From assembly GCA_900552185.1 (NCBI GenBank), contig URYT01000003.1, forward strand, positions 1 to 28,671: a DNA stretch of 28,671 nt, in the 5' to 3' direction. The notes under the pieces were generated by a model that had not been told where the DNA came from, did no database searches, and saw only the letters and a program-made list of their open reading frames with translations. Source of the DNA: an uncultured Collinsella sp. GTDB taxonomy: Bacteria > Actinomycetota > Coriobacteriia > Coriobacteriales > Coriobacteriaceae. This document shows, piece by piece, positions 1 to 8,841 of the stretch; the first letter of the stretch is position 1; each line of letters starts with the position of its first letter. A program made the position numbers and the translations under genes.

Positions 1-887
1 CAGCCGGTCGGCGGATCCAGCGGCGACGGCGGATCGCCAGCGAGGATGATGCGCTTACGGGTCTTCTGGATATCCGGATCGGGAACCGGCACGGCAGACA
101 GCAGCGACTGCGTGTACGGATGGTGAGGCTCGCTATAGAGCGTCTTCCAGTCCGAAACCTCGACCATCTTACCCAGATACATAACGGCAACGCGATCGGA
201 GATGTGCTGTACGACGGACAGGTCGTGTGCGATAAACAGATACGCGGTACCGAACTTGTCCTGCAGTTCCTTGAGCAGGTTCAGAACCTGGGCCTGAATG
301 GACACATCCAGAGCGGATACCGGCTCGTCACAGATAATCAGCTTGGGCTTCAGCGCAAAAGCGCGGGCAATACCGACACGCTGACGCTGGCCGCCCGAGA
401 ACTCATGCGGATAGCGGTTGATGTGCTCGGGGTTCAGTCCAACGACGTCGAGAAGCTCACGGACGCGCTCAATGCGCTCCTCCTTGGTACCCACACCATG
501 AATGGTCATGGGCTCGGAGACAATCTCGCCGATGGTCATACGAGGGTTGAGCGAAGCATAAGGATCCTGGAAGATAAACTGCATCTCGCGACGCATATCC
601 TTGATCTCATGCTTGCTCATCTCGGCAACATCTTTGCCCTGGAAAAATACCTTACCGGCAGTCGGCTTGGTCAGACGCATGATAGTGCGGCCCGTGGTGG
701 ACTTACCGCAACCAGACTCGCCAACCAGACCAAAGGTCTCGCCAGGATAAATCTCAAAAGAGATGTCGTTTACAGCAGAGACGACGCGCTTGGAAAAACG
801 CTTGGCGAACATGCCGGACTCTGCGGGGAACTCCTTGGAGAGGTGCTCGACCTTCAGCAGCGGAGTGCGCTCGTTATTGTCTGCCAT
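1..887 (-). CDS. oppF: Oligopeptide ABC transporter ATP-binding protein OppF (3' end outside window)
   Basis: Cytoplasmic ATPase that pairs with OppD to power oligopeptide import. The minus-strand reading frame stays open from the ATG at 887 to the window edge, giving 295 codons without a stop. Translation shows Walker A GESGCGKST, Q-loop FQDPYASLNP, signature SGGQRQR, Walker B LIICDEPVSALD and the switch histidine in FIAHDLS. It then enters the C-terminal Opp/Dpp region (SAVPVPDP). Its ATG follows the oppD stop codon immediately (TAA then ATG, no gap), so the two are probably translationally coupled. The N-terminus (MADNNERTPLLKVEHLSKEF) is typical of OppF. The product is incomplete only because the window ends. 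The family call is firm; the peptide specificity is inferred from the operon. Confidence 0.93.
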   Translation of the reverse strand, partial: MADNNERTPLLKVEHLSKEFPAESGMFAKRFSKRVVSAVNDISFEIYPGETFGLVGESGCGKSTTGRTIMRLTKPTAGKVFFQGKDVAEMSKHEIKDMRREMQFIFQDPYASLNPRMTIGEIVSEPMTIHGVGTKEERIERVRELLDVVGLNPEHINRYPHEFSGGQRQRVGIARAFALKPKLIICDEPVSALDVSIQAQVLNLLKELQDKFGTAYLFIAHDLSVVQHISDRVAVMYLGKMVEVSDWKTLYSEPHHPYTQSLLSAVPVPDPDIQKTRKRIILAGDPPSPLDPPTG

Positions 888-1979
888 TTACGCCTCGCCT
901 CCCTTCTTGGAATCCTTGCGCGTACGAGACGTCTCGGGAGCGTTCTTAAGGAACTCGGGGTCACCGGAATAATGGCAAGCAGAATAGTGGCCGGACTCGG
1001 TGACAACACGCTCGGGGCGCTGCTTGCGGCACTTATCGGTTGCATAGGGGCAACGAGGCGAGAACACGCAGCCCTCGGGCAGGTTCATGAGCGAAGGCGG
1101 GTTGCCGTGAATCGGCGTAAGCGGCTTCTTCTCATCGATGGCCTGCTCAGGGATGGAGCGGATAAGGCCCCAGGTATAGGGGTGGCGGCTCTCGTAGAAG
1201 ATTTCCTCAGCAGTACCGAACTCGACGGGACGGCCGGCGTACATAACCATGATCTTATCGGCCATATCGGCGACGACGCCCAGGTCATGGGTAATCATGA
1301 TGATGGCGTTGCCGTTCTTCTCCTGCATTTCCTGCATAAGCTCAATAATCTGAGCCTGAATGGTAACGTCCAGGGCAGTCGTGGGCTCGTCGGCAATCAG
1401 AATATCGGGATCGCAGGCAAGGGCCATGGCAATCATGACGCGCTGACGCATACCGCCGGAGAACTGATGCGGATACTCATTGACGCGCTTCTCGGGCTCG
1501 GGAATGCCAACGAGGTCCAAAAGCTCGGTGGCGCGCTTGAGCGCCTCCTGCTTGGAGTAACCACGGTGCAGACGAAGGCCCTCGCCCACCTGCTTACCAA
1601 TCTTATAGACCGGGTTCAAGGAGGTCATAGGATCCTGGAAGATCATCGCGATATCATTGCCGCGAATGTGCTGCATCTCTTCCTCGGTCATCTCGAGGAT
1701 GGAGCGACCGCGATAGCGAACGTCACCGCCCTCGATCTTTCCCGGAGGCATCGAGATGAGGCCCATGATGGTCATAGCGGTCACGGACTTACCGGAGCCG
1801 GACTCGCCGACGACGCCCAGGGTCTCGCCACGATCGAGCGTATAGGACACACCGTCGACAGCGCGAACGACGCCATCCTCGGTATGGAAATACATCTTAA
1901 GGTCATCGACCTCGAGCAGATGCTGGCCCTCGGGAACCGGCTGGTCCTTCAGGTCCACATAGTTTTTGTTCTTCTTCAT
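888..1979 (-). CDS. oppD: Oligopeptide ABC transporter ATP-binding protein OppD
   Basis: 363-residue cytoplasmic ATPase of the oligopeptide importer. Visible motifs: Walker A GESGSGKS (about 58-65), Q-loop FQDPMTSLNP (about 114-123), signature SGGMRQR (174-180), Walker B ILIADEPT (about 193-200) and switch His231. The C-terminal Opp/Dpp extension carries four cysteines (304, 310, 317, 335), the pattern common in OppD/DppD proteins. Two bases separate it from the oppC stop. A purine-rich AAGGA lies inside the end of oppC. Length and domain order are normal for the family. It is part of oppA-B-C-D-F. The ATPase identity is very secure; substrate (oligopeptides versus another small solute) is inferred. 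Confidence 0.95.
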   Translation of the reverse strand: MKKNKNYVDLKDQPVPEGQHLLEVDDLKMYFHTEDGVVRAVDGVSYTLDRGETLGVVGESGSGKSVTAMTIMGLISMPPGKIEGGDVRYRGRSILEMTEEEMQHIRGNDIAMIFQDPMTSLNPVYKIGKQVGEGLRLHRGYSKQEALKRATELLDLVGIPEPEKRVNEYPHQFSGGMRQRVMIAMALACDPDILIADEPTTALDVTIQAQIIELMQEMQEKNGNAIIMITHDLGVVADMADKIMVMYAGRPVEFGTAEEIFYESRHPYTWGLIRSIPEQAIDEKKPLTPIHGNPPSLMNLPEGCVFSPRCPYATDKCRKQRPERVVTESGHYSACHYSGDPEFLKNAPETSRTRKDSKKGGEA

Positions 1980-1981
1980 CC

Positions 1982-2917
1982 TTATGCGTCCTTCATCTTG
2001 ACGTCGAGGGCGTCGCGCAGACCGTCACCCAGCAGGGTGAAGGCGAGCACCGTCGAGAGAATTGCCAGACCGGGCATGATCATCATCCAGGGAGCAGTCA
2101 GAAGATACTGCTGACCGTCCTGAATCATGGAGCCCCACGAAGGCGTAGGCGGAATAACGCCCATGCCGAGGAAGGACAGAGCGGACTCGGTCAGAATGGC
2201 GCCACCAATGTTCATGGTCGCGTAGACCACGATGGAGGCGACGGAGTTCGGGAAGATGTGACGCACGACGATACGAGCATCAGATGCACCCATCGCGCGC
2301 GCAGCGTCAACATAGTCGTTTTCCTTGACCGTCAGGATCGCGGATCGGAAGACGCGCGCAATCGAAGGCCAGCCGAGAATACCGATGGCGATAAAGACGT
2401 TCTGAAGACCACGGCCGATAACGGCGATCATGGCGACAACGAACAGCACGTACGGGAACGCCAGGAAGATATCCGCGCAACGCATGATGATCGTATCCCA
2501 GATGCCGCCATAGAAACCGGCCAGAGCGCCCATGACCAGACCGATCACCGTGGAGATGGCGGTGGCCATAATGCCAACGGACAGCGAAACGCGTGCACCG
2601 TAGATAACGCGGACGAGAATGTCACGGCCAAGGGCGTCGGTGCCAAACGGGTGCTCGGCACACGGAGCCAGCAGCGACGTCTCGGCCATGGTGGTCGAGT
2701 CGGAAGCCGTCGGCGAACCGAGCCAGGGCTTCGCCCACAGATCGGCAGTCAGCGCAACCAAAACGACGATGATGATCCAGCAGACACCGATAACGGCGAG
2801 CTTGTTCTTACGAAGACGCTTAAAAGCGTCGCCCCACAGCGTGCGGGACTTGGCGGGAGCAGATGCGGCCTTGGTGGCGGTAGCCTGCTCCTGAGACTGA
2901 GAATCAGTTTCCTGCAT
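1982..2917 (-). CDS. oppC: Oligopeptide ABC transporter permease OppC
   Basis: 311-residue inner-membrane permease, the second of two that form the translocation pore. A polar N-terminal tail of about 36 residues rich in Q, A and S precedes the first membrane segment (LAVIGVCWIIIVVLVAL). The family motif HPFGTDALGRDILVRVIYGARVS follows. The cytoplasmic EAA loop (DYVDAARAMGASDARIVVRHIFPN) contacts the ATPases, and the C-terminus has the usual GLRDALD end. The ATG at 2917 is preceded by GGGAGG with good spacing. It starts 14 bases after the oppB stop and is followed two bases later by oppD. Nothing is unusual in length or sequence. Confidence 0.95.
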   Translation of the reverse strand: MQETDSQSQEQATATKAASAPAKSRTLWGDAFKRLRKNKLAVIGVCWIIIVVLVALTADLWAKPWLGSPTASDSTTMAETSLLAPCAEHPFGTDALGRDILVRVIYGARVSLSVGIMATAISTVIGLVMGALAGFYGGIWDTIIMRCADIFLAFPYVLFVVAMIAVIGRGLQNVFIAIGILGWPSIARVFRSAILTVKENDYVDAARAMGASDARIVVRHIFPNSVASIVVYATMNIGGAILTESALSFLGMGVIPPTPSWGSMIQDGQQYLLTAPWMMIMPGLAILSTVLAFTLLGDGLRDALDVKMKDA

Positions 2918-2931
2918 GAGACGTACCTCCC

Positions 2932-3969
2932 TTAGGCCTTATCCGACGGACCGCCAAGGCGGATGCGCGGGTCGAGGAATGCATAGCTAATGTCGACAAG
3001 CAGGTTGATCACCATGACGATGACGACGATGAGCGTAACGCCGCCCATAACGATGGGCCAGTCACGCATGCTAATGGCGCGATAGACCTCAGAGCCGATA
3101 CCGGGCCAGTTGAAGACCGTCTCGGTCAGGATGGCGCCCGAAAGCATGCCACCAAAGTCGACACCAATATAGGTAACGACGGGGATGAGTGCATTCTTAA
3201 GCGCATGCTTGATGATGATCGCGCGATTGGAGAGACCCTTGGCCTTTGCCGTGCGGATGTAATCCTGGTTCATGACGTCGAGCAGCTGCGAGCGCATGAT
3301 GCGGGCAGCATAGGCGGTCGAAACCGAAGCCAGCGTAATGGTCGGAAGCACATAGTGCATCCAATCCTGATACTGAGAGCTGGCACCGCCGGCACCCGAG
3401 ATCGGCATGGAGAATGCACCACCCGTGGCATCCTTAAGGATGACGCCAAAGAACAGCTGCAGCAGCATACCGAGCCAGAAGGCAGGAACGGCAACGAGGA
3501 TCGACGTGGTGAGCGTTACCAAAATATCCCAGAAGGAGTAACGCTTTACTGCCGAAATGATACCCGCACCGATACCCATGATTGCCTCGAGCACGATGGC
3601 GCACGCGGCGAGTTTAACCGTATACGGATACTTCTGAGCAAAGATTTCCGAAACCGGCAGCTTGCGCTGATACGAATTGCCCAGATCGCCATGAAGCAGA
3701 CCATTCATGTAATTCAAGTATTGGTCCACAAGCGACGTTGGAACGGGATCGCCGTTCTCGTCAAGGATCGCGTTGCCGTCCTCGTCCGCCTGGACCAGGT
3801 GATAGCGCACGCGAAGTTGAAGCTCCACCTCGGGGGACAGAGCCTTGTCTCCACCGATCAGCTTGATCGGGTCTCCCGGCACGATGTTCTGGAGGGCGAA
3901 CAGAATCAACGTAACGCCCAAAAATACCGGGATGAACTGAAGCACACGTTTAACGATGTACTTACCCAT
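2932..3969 (-). CDS. oppB: Oligopeptide ABC transporter permease OppB
   Basis: 345-residue inner-membrane permease. It starts MGKYIVKRVLQFIPVFLGVTL, the typical OppB/DppB first membrane segment, followed by the periplasmic PGDP motif. The EAA loop is DYIRTAKAKGLSNRAIIIKHALKN, and the C-terminus ends in the family DPRIR motif. About 20 extra acidic residues (around QADEDGNAILDENGDPVP) sit in the first extracellular loop, making it longer than the second permease in this window. The ATG at 3969 has GGGGAG four bases upstream. A 156-base gap with a hairpin separates it from oppA. Function in the oligopeptide importer follows from family and operon context. Confidence 0.95.
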   Translation of the reverse strand: MGKYIVKRVLQFIPVFLGVTLILFALQNIVPGDPIKLIGGDKALSPEVELQLRVRYHLVQADEDGNAILDENGDPVPTSLVDQYLNYMNGLLHGDLGNSYQRKLPVSEIFAQKYPYTVKLAACAIVLEAIMGIGAGIISAVKRYSFWDILVTLTTSILVAVPAFWLGMLLQLFFGVILKDATGGAFSMPISGAGGASSQYQDWMHYVLPTITLASVSTAYAARIMRSQLLDVMNQDYIRTAKAKGLSNRAIIIKHALKNALIPVVTYIGVDFGGMLSGAILTETVFNWPGIGSEVYRAISMRDWPIVMGGVTLIVVIVMVINLLVDISYAFLDPRIRLGGPSDKA

Positions 3970-4000
3970 ACCACTCCCCTATCTAGGGATTAACCTAAAT

Positions 4001-4028
4001 GGGATGCCGATCGCCAGACCGGCATCCC
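4001..4028 (-). other. Intercistronic hairpin between oppA and oppB
   Basis: Perfect 9-bp inverted repeat (GGGATGCCG at 4001-4009, CGGCATCCC at 4020-4028), extending to 10 bp with the flanking T-A pair. On the minus strand the hairpin is followed by only TTT, so it is a weak terminator at best. A stem just after the binding-protein gene and before the permease commonly lowers downstream expression or protects the upstream mRNA. That role is inference. The rest of the 3970-4125 gap shows no gene. Confidence 0.7.
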
Positions 4029-4125
4029 AAAATTACCATCAGCCAGTTTACCCCAGGTTAGGGAGAACTGTATGTTTCCCATGAGGTCTACGTAAATACT
4101 TGACCCTCACGGAAGCTGCAAACTC

Positions 4126-5802
4126 TTAGGCGAGCTCGGCGGTACCCAGCTCGGCGTGCTTCTGCGGATCGACATAGAGGTGCTTGATGCGATCGGAGCC
4201 AGCGATGGTGTGCGTGTAGAACATCACCGGGATGACCGGGCAGTCGGCAGCGACCATTGCGTCGGCCTCCTGCATCTTAGCGACGCGCTCTTTGTCGTCA
4301 ACCGTAGTGCGAGCCTCATTGACCTTGGCGTCGAACTCGGGGTTGTTGTAACCAGAGCGGTTGTCGCCACCGAGGGAGTCGGAGTGGAACAGCGGATACA
4401 GGAAGTTGTCCATGATCGGGTAGTCGGCAATCCAGCCCAGACGACCGAACTGATAGTTGAAGTTCTGGTACTGCTCGAGCAGCGCAGACCACTCAGGAGT
4501 ATCGGAGACGGCGGTAACGCCGACCTTGGCGAGGTCGCCGATGATGGACTCCATGATCTCCTTGTGGCCACCGTCCTGGTTGTAGGAAAGGGTCACGTTA
4601 ATGCCACGATCGCCGTTAGCGCCAGCGGGAGCAACCTTGTCGAGGTACTCGTTAGCCTTGTCGACGTCGTAGGCGCAGAACTCCCATGCGCCCTCCTTGT
4701 AGCCATCGATGCCCGGAGGAACAATGCCGTCGGCGGGGGTACGGGTACCCTTGAAGATGGTCTTGCAGATGGCCTCACGGTTAATGGCCAGGGAGATACC
4801 CCTGCGCAGGTCGGCGTTGTTGAACGGCTCGGCCGTGGTGTTGCAGGTCAGGTAGTAGGTGGAAGGCTCGGCGCCGAGCAGCATGCGCTCGCCGTCGCCC
4901 ATGGTGTAGCCGTCCTTGGACACGCCGCGATCCTTCTTGGCAGCGTCGATCTGAGCAACGGGAACGTCGCAGATGTCAAGGTTACCGGCCTGGAACTCCT
5001 TGTAGGCGGTCTCCACGTCCTTGATGACCTGGAAGTGGATGCCATCGATCTTGGCCTTGTCGCCATAGTAATCGTCAAACTTCTTGAGGTTGATCTCCTG
5101 ACCATCCTCCCACTTGCCGTCCATCATGAACGGGCCGTTACCGATCGGGGCAAGGTAGAAGCTCTTGACATCGGACTCGGCGCACTCGGGAACCGGGGAC
5201 AGAGCCGGGTGAGAGGCGACGAAGGGGAAGTCGGCGTAAGCGGAAGACAGCTTGACGACGAGGGTCTTATCATCGGGGCAAGTAACACCGCTGAGCTCGG
5301 TAGTGTTACCGGCAAGCAGATCGTCATAGCCCTCGACCATGGAAAGGTGATAGGAGACCTCGGAAGGACCATACTCCTTAGCGATAGCCGACTTAGTGCT
5401 GACCAGACGCTCCCAAGCGAGCTTGAAGGACTTGGAGGTAACGTCGTCACCGTTGTGGAACTTGGCCTTCTTGATCTTGAAGGTGAACTCGGTGGCGTCG
5501 TCGTTGGCCTCGAAGGACTCGCAAGCCAGCGGAACGATCTCGCCCTTCTCGGCGTCATAAGAGGTCAGAGCATCAAAGAGCTGGTACTCGACCTGAGTGC
5601 CCTGGTCCTCCTGGACATTGTAGGGGTCGATGCAGACCGGGTTGTTGATGTAGAAGTTCAGCTTCGAACCGGACTCAGAACCGGAAGCGTCGCCGCCCTT
5701 CTTGCCGCATGCGGCAAGAAAAGCCATGGAGCTCGCAGCAAGGGTACCGCCGACAAAGGCGCGACGACCCATAACGGGCTGGTGGAACATAGAATCAGCC
5801 AT
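4126..5802 (-). CDS. oppA: Oligopeptide-binding lipoprotein OppA (solute-binding protein family 5)
   Basis: 558-residue extracytoplasmic substrate receptor that delivers solute to OppBC. The N-terminus has a twin-arginine-like GRRAF followed by a hydrophobic stretch and a lipobox LAAC with Cys32, so it is a lipid-anchored protein. The mature part follows the family 5 pattern: DPYNVQEDQGTQVEYQLFDAL near the start, a K-rich YHLS/GYDDLLAG region, and GNGPFMMDGKWEDGQEINL in the middle. I chose the ATG at 5802 because GGAGG lies exactly five bases upstream; the frame runs 16 codons further without a good ribosome site. It is the first gene of the opp operon, preceded by a 294-base gap with a promoter candidate. 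Substrate could be peptides or another solute. Confidence 0.92.
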   Translation of the reverse strand: MADSMFHQPVMGRRAFVGGTLAASSMAFLAACGKKGGDASGSESGSKLNFYINNPVCIDPYNVQEDQGTQVEYQLFDALTSYDAEKGEIVPLACESFEANDDATEFTFKIKKAKFHNGDDVTSKSFKLAWERLVSTKSAIAKEYGPSEVSYHLSMVEGYDDLLAGNTTELSGVTCPDDKTLVVKLSSAYADFPFVASHPALSPVPECAESDVKSFYLAPIGNGPFMMDGKWEDGQEINLKKFDDYYGDKAKIDGIHFQVIKDVETAYKEFQAGNLDICDVPVAQIDAAKKDRGVSKDGYTMGDGERMLLGAEPSTYYLTCNTTAEPFNNADLRRGISLAINREAICKTIFKGTRTPADGIVPPGIDGYKEGAWEFCAYDVDKANEYLDKVAPAGANGDRGINVTLSYNQDGGHKEIMESIIGDLAKVGVTAVSDTPEWSALLEQYQNFNYQFGRLGWIADYPIMDNFLYPLFHSDSLGGDNRSGYNNPEFDAKVNEARTTVDDKERVAKMQEADAMVAADCPVIPVMFYTHTIAGSDRIKHLYVDPQKHAELGTAELA

Positions 5803-5901
5803 GCCATCCTCCTTATGAGATAGGACAAAGAAATGTTCAGTCGGACACATGTCGAGACAATCCGATCCGAACCATCAAAACGCCGCCCGTTGCTATGGCT
5901 G

Positions 5902-5930
5902 GTTATGCACAACGAACCAACGTTTAGCAA
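5902..5930 (-). promoter_or_regulatory. Candidate promoter of the opp operon
   Basis: On the minus strand TTGCTA (5925-5930) is followed after exactly 17 bases by CATAAC (5902-5907), each matching four of six consensus positions. It would start transcription about 90 bases before the oppA ATG. The -10 overlaps one copy of the 8-mer GTGCATAA; a second copy lies 42 bases upstream (5945-5952). The 5803-6096 gap contains no other gene signal apart from the secG terminator. Confidence 0.4.
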
Positions 5931-6043
5931 TACAGTAGCGCATTTTATGCACGATTTGGGGCTAATTCCGGTCAACGGTCGAGAATTTCTTTAGTTAGGC
6001 GAAGTATGTGGGGATATTTTGGCTCTGTTACAAATATGTAAAC

Positions 6044-6074
6044 AAAAAGGGTCCCGCACTTGCGGAACCCTTTT
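6044..6074 (-). terminator. Intrinsic terminator downstream of secG
   Basis: Nine-base-pair stem (GGGTCCCGC at 6049-6057 with GCGGAACCC at 6062-6070, one G-U pair) with a four-base loop. Read on the minus strand it is followed by TTTTT. It lies 23 bases after the secG stop and isolates secG from the opp operon. Confidence 0.9.
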
Positions 6075-6096
6075 CAAGTATTTATGTGGCTCGTGC

Positions 6097-6351
6097 TTAG
6101 TAGCCGACGATACCCTGCGGGAAGAAGAACATGCACAGGACGACACACACGGCAAATAAGACGGCCATAATTACCGTCAGGCGATCGAGGTTCTGCTCCA
6201 TGACGCCCGTGGCAGAGCTGGAGTTATACAGCGAGCTGGCGATCATATCCGAAACGCCGGTGCCCTTACCGGAATGCATCAGGACGAGAATCGTCAGCGC
6301 CACGGCAGAGACAGCCCAAACGACAAACAGAAGAATCTGGAACGGACCCAT
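6097..6351 (-). CDS. secG: Preprotein translocase subunit SecG
   Basis: 84-residue membrane protein of the SecYEG channel. Two hydrophobic segments (about residues 3-24 and 60-78) flank the conserved cytoplasmic stretch HSGKGTGVSDMI and SSSATGVMEQNLDRLT, the typical SecG pattern (a G-K-G motif after the first helix and a ME-x-NLD-x-LT motif before the second). AAGGAG lies upstream of the ATG at 6351. It is bracketed by terminators on both sides, so it is probably transcribed alone. Its place after the gap-pgk-tpi genes matches many actinobacteria, although gpmI is inserted here. Confidence 0.93.
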   Translation of the reverse strand: MGPFQILLFVVWAVSAVALTILVLMHSGKGTGVSDMIASSLYNSSSATGVMEQNLDRLTVIMAVLFAVCVVLCMFFFPQGIVGY

Positions 6352-6456
6352 AGATAAGCTCCTTAATAGAACAATTCAAACTCCAGTACTGTACCACAAC
6401 CCCCCGCTCTCCCCTACCTGCCACTCAAGGACGGGGTGGAAATGGCAGAAATACCA

Positions 6457-6489
6457 AAAAGGGGGTTGTCCGGTTGTGGACAACCCCTT
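6457..6489 (-). terminator. Intrinsic terminator downstream of gpmI
   Basis: Perfect 10-bp stem (GGGGTTGTCC at 6462-6471, GGACAACCCC at 6478-6487) with a six-base loop. On the minus strand it is followed by CTTTTT. It closes the pgk-tpiA-gpmI unit 25 bases after the gpmI stop. Confidence 0.93.
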
Positions 6490-6514
6490 ACTAGAAAACG
6501 GTATTTGTTTTCTA

Positions 6515-8068
6515 TTAGGCCTCGGTGGCGAGCACGCGGCCCGTCATCTCGGCGGAAGGCTCAATACCAGCCATGGTGAGCATGGTCGGAGCGATATCGG
6601 AAAGACGGCCGTCCTCGATACCGGTGAGCTGTGCCTTCTCATCAACAATGATGAACGGCACGCGGTTGGTGGTGTGAGCCGTAAACGGATGCTTGGAACC
6701 GTCGGAAGCAACGTCAAACATGTGATCGGCGTTACCGTGGTCGGCGGTAATCAGCGCAAAGCCGCCCTTGGCGAGAATCGCCGGGACAACCTTGGACAGG
6801 GCATCGTCAACAGCCTCGACGGCCTTAACGGCGGCGTCGAAGACACCGGTGTGACCAACCATGTCGCAGTTCGCGAAGTTCACGATGTAGAAATCAGCGC
6901 GATCCTCGTTGATGGCGGCGACAAGCTTCTCGGTCACCTCGGGAGCGCTCATCTCGGGCTGCAGATCGTAGGTAGCGACCTTGGGGGAAGCGACGAGCAC
7001 GCGCTCCTCGCCCTCCTTGGGCTCCTCGATGCCGCCGTTGAGGAAGAACGTCACGTGGGCGTACTTCTCGGTCTCGGCGGTGTGCAGCTGCTTCAGGCCA
7101 TTGGCGGCGATAACGTCGGCCAGGACGTTCTCGGGGAACGTCTTGGGGAAGGCGACCTCGACGTCAAACGTCGGATCGTACTCGGTCATCGTCACAAAGT
7201 GAGAAAGCTTGATCTGCTCGCGCTCAAAGCCGTCGAACTCCTTGTCCGTGAACACGCGGGTCATCTGACGAGCGCGGTCGGGACGGAAGTTGAAGAAGAT
7301 GGCCGCGTCGCCCTCGTGGATGCCCTCGTTGTGGGCAGCGAAGGGCTCGACGAACTCGTCGCCGCGCGGATCCTTCTCGTAGTAGGCCTTGATACCGGCA
7401 ACGGGGTCGGTATCAGCATCGGACGCGTTGACCATGACGTCGTAGGCGCGCTGGATGCGCTCCCAACGGTTGTCGCGGTCCATGGCCCAATAACGGCCCG
7501 AGACGGTGGCAACGCGTGCGTCGCAACCGGTCTCCTCGGAGATCTTAGCCAGGAAGGCGCAGAACTCACTCATGTAACCGGCACCGGACTGCGGGTCGAC
7601 GTCGCGGCCGTCCATAAAGGCGTGGACGCGAACGGTCTTGACGCCATGCTGGGCAGCCATCTTGACCAGAGCCTCAACGTGGTTCATGTGGGAGTGAACG
7701 CCGCCAGGGCTCATAAGGCCCATGAGGTGGAGGGTCTTGCCGTCAGCCTTGACGTCGTCCATAGCCTTGACAAAAACCTCGTTCTTGGCGATGGAGCCGT
7801 CCTTGATGGCGTTGTTGATGCGCGAAAGCTCCTGGAACACGATGCGTCCGGCACCGATGTTGAGGTGACCCACCTCGGAGTTACCCATCTGGCCATCGGG
7901 AAGACCCACGTCCTCGCCCGAAGCGCCGAGCGTGGTGTGGGGGTACTTCTCGTACAGGCTATCAAGGAAGGGCGTCTTGGCAGCGGCGACGGCGTTCTCG
8001 CCATCGGCCGGAGCAAGGCCGCAACCATCCATGATGATCAGGAGTGCAGGAAGATGACGCTGTGCCAT
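6515..8068 (-). CDS. gpmI: 2,3-bisphosphoglycerate-independent phosphoglycerate mutase
   Basis: 517-residue cytoplasmic Mn-dependent mutase that interconverts 3- and 2-phosphoglycerate in glycolysis. The alkaline-phosphatase-like fold is shown by MDGCGLAP near the start (metal-binding Asp14), the catalytic serine in GNSEVGH (Ser64), FRPDRARQMT in the middle and the metal ligands in ITADHGNADHM near the C-terminus. Length is standard (about 510). The ATG at 8068 comes five bases after the tpiA stop, with AGGA upstream, so it is translated from the same message as pgk and tpiA. A strong terminator follows. This is the cofactor-independent enzyme, not the dPGM type. Confidence 0.96.
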   Translation of the reverse strand: MAQRHLPALLIIMDGCGLAPADGENAVAAAKTPFLDSLYEKYPHTTLGASGEDVGLPDGQMGNSEVGHLNIGAGRIVFQELSRINNAIKDGSIAKNEVFVKAMDDVKADGKTLHLMGLMSPGGVHSHMNHVEALVKMAAQHGVKTVRVHAFMDGRDVDPQSGAGYMSEFCAFLAKISEETGCDARVATVSGRYWAMDRDNRWERIQRAYDVMVNASDADTDPVAGIKAYYEKDPRGDEFVEPFAAHNEGIHEGDAAIFFNFRPDRARQMTRVFTDKEFDGFEREQIKLSHFVTMTEYDPTFDVEVAFPKTFPENVLADVIAANGLKQLHTAETEKYAHVTFFLNGGIEEPKEGEERVLVASPKVATYDLQPEMSAPEVTEKLVAAINEDRADFYIVNFANCDMVGHTGVFDAAVKAVEAVDDALSKVVPAILAKGGFALITADHGNADHMFDVASDGSKHPFTAHTTNRVPFIIVDEKAQLTGIEDGRLSDIAPTMLTMAGIEPSAEMTGRVLATEA

Positions 8069-8073
8069 ATGTC

Positions 8074-8841
8074 CTACTCGCCTGCCTTGACGACCATAGA
8101 GGCGAAGTCGGCAGCCTTGAGCGAAGCGCCGCCCACGAGGGCGCCGTCAACGTCGGGCTTGGCGACGAGCTCGGCGATGTTACCGGGCTTGGCGGAACCA
8201 CCGTAGAGAACGCGGATGCCGTTGGCGAGCTCCTCGCCGAACATCTCCTTGAGGGTCTCACGGATAGCGCCGCAGACCTCCTGAGCGTCCTCGGCGGTAG
8301 CGGTCTTGCCGGTGCCGATGGCCCAGATGGGCTCGTAGGCGACGACGACCTGCTTGGGGCAGGTGATCTCAAGGCCAGCAAGGCCAGCCTTGACCTGGTT
8401 CACGACGTGCTCGACATAGGTGCCAGCCTCGCGGACCTCAAGGGACTCGCCGCAGCAGAAGACGGGAACAAGACCGGCGGCAACGAGAGCCTTAGCCTTC
8501 TTGTTCTGGTCCTCGTCGGTCTCGTGGAAGTAGTCGCGACGCTCGGAGTGACCGATGATGCAGTAGGTGCAGCCAGCGGACTTGAGCATGTCGCAAGAAG
8601 ACTCACCGGTGAAGGCACCCTTGGCCTCCCAGTACACGTTCTGTGCACCGAGGGCGATGGGGGCAGCCTGAATGCGGTCATGAACCGTGGTGATGTCGAT
8701 GGTCGGAGGGCAGACGAGCACCTCGACGCCAGCCGGAACCTCGGGCAGAGCCTGAGCCAGCTCGTCGGCGAGCTTGGCGGCCTCGGCGACGTCGTTGTTC
8801 ATCTTCCAGTTACCAGCGATAACAAGGGTGCGATTAGGCAT
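8074..8841 (-). CDS. tpiA: Triosephosphate isomerase
   Basis: 255-residue glycolytic TIM-barrel enzyme interconverting dihydroxyacetone phosphate and glyceraldehyde 3-phosphate. All active-site residues are visible: Lys13 in GNWKMN, His98 in IIGHSER, Glu170 in AYEPIWAIGTG, and the phosphate-binding LYGGSAKPGN. The ATG at 8841 gives the canonical MPNRTLVIAGNWKMN start. The frame opens 21 codons earlier, but that part is pgk coding sequence. The start overlaps the end of pgk by eight bases, and GGAGG lies nine bases upstream inside pgk, which indicates translational coupling. Confidence 0.96.
   Translation of the reverse strand: MPNRTLVIAGNWKMNNDVAEAAKLADELAQALPEVPAGVEVLVCPPTIDITTVHDRIQAAPIALGAQNVYWEAKGAFTGESSCDMLKSAGCTYCIIGHSERRDYFHETDEDQNKKAKALVAAGLVPVFCCGESLEVREAGTYVEHVVNQVKAGLAGLEITCPKQVVVAYEPIWAIGTGKTATAEDAQEVCGAIRETLKEMFGEELANGIRVLYGGSAKPGNIAELVAKPDVDGALVGGASLKAADFASMVVKAGE

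Noticed and set aside
120..2114. 664-codon open frame on the plus strand opposite oppF, oppD and oppC
   Set aside because: Its translation is low-complexity (L, G, D, H rich), matches no family I know and spans three well-defined genes on the other strand; such frames are common opposite high-GC coding DNA.
5803..5850. Upstream extension of oppA by 16 codons
   Set aside because: No ribosome site precedes it, whereas GGAGG lies five bases before the ATG at 5802 and the signal peptide fits the shorter form.
6494..6512. Small inverted repeat GAAAAC/GTTTTC after gpmI
   Set aside because: Six weak base pairs beside a much stronger terminator; no separate role supported.
6131..8206. 691-codon plus-strand open frame opposite secG and gpmI
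   Set aside because: It crosses a strong terminator and two real genes and has no recognisable motif.
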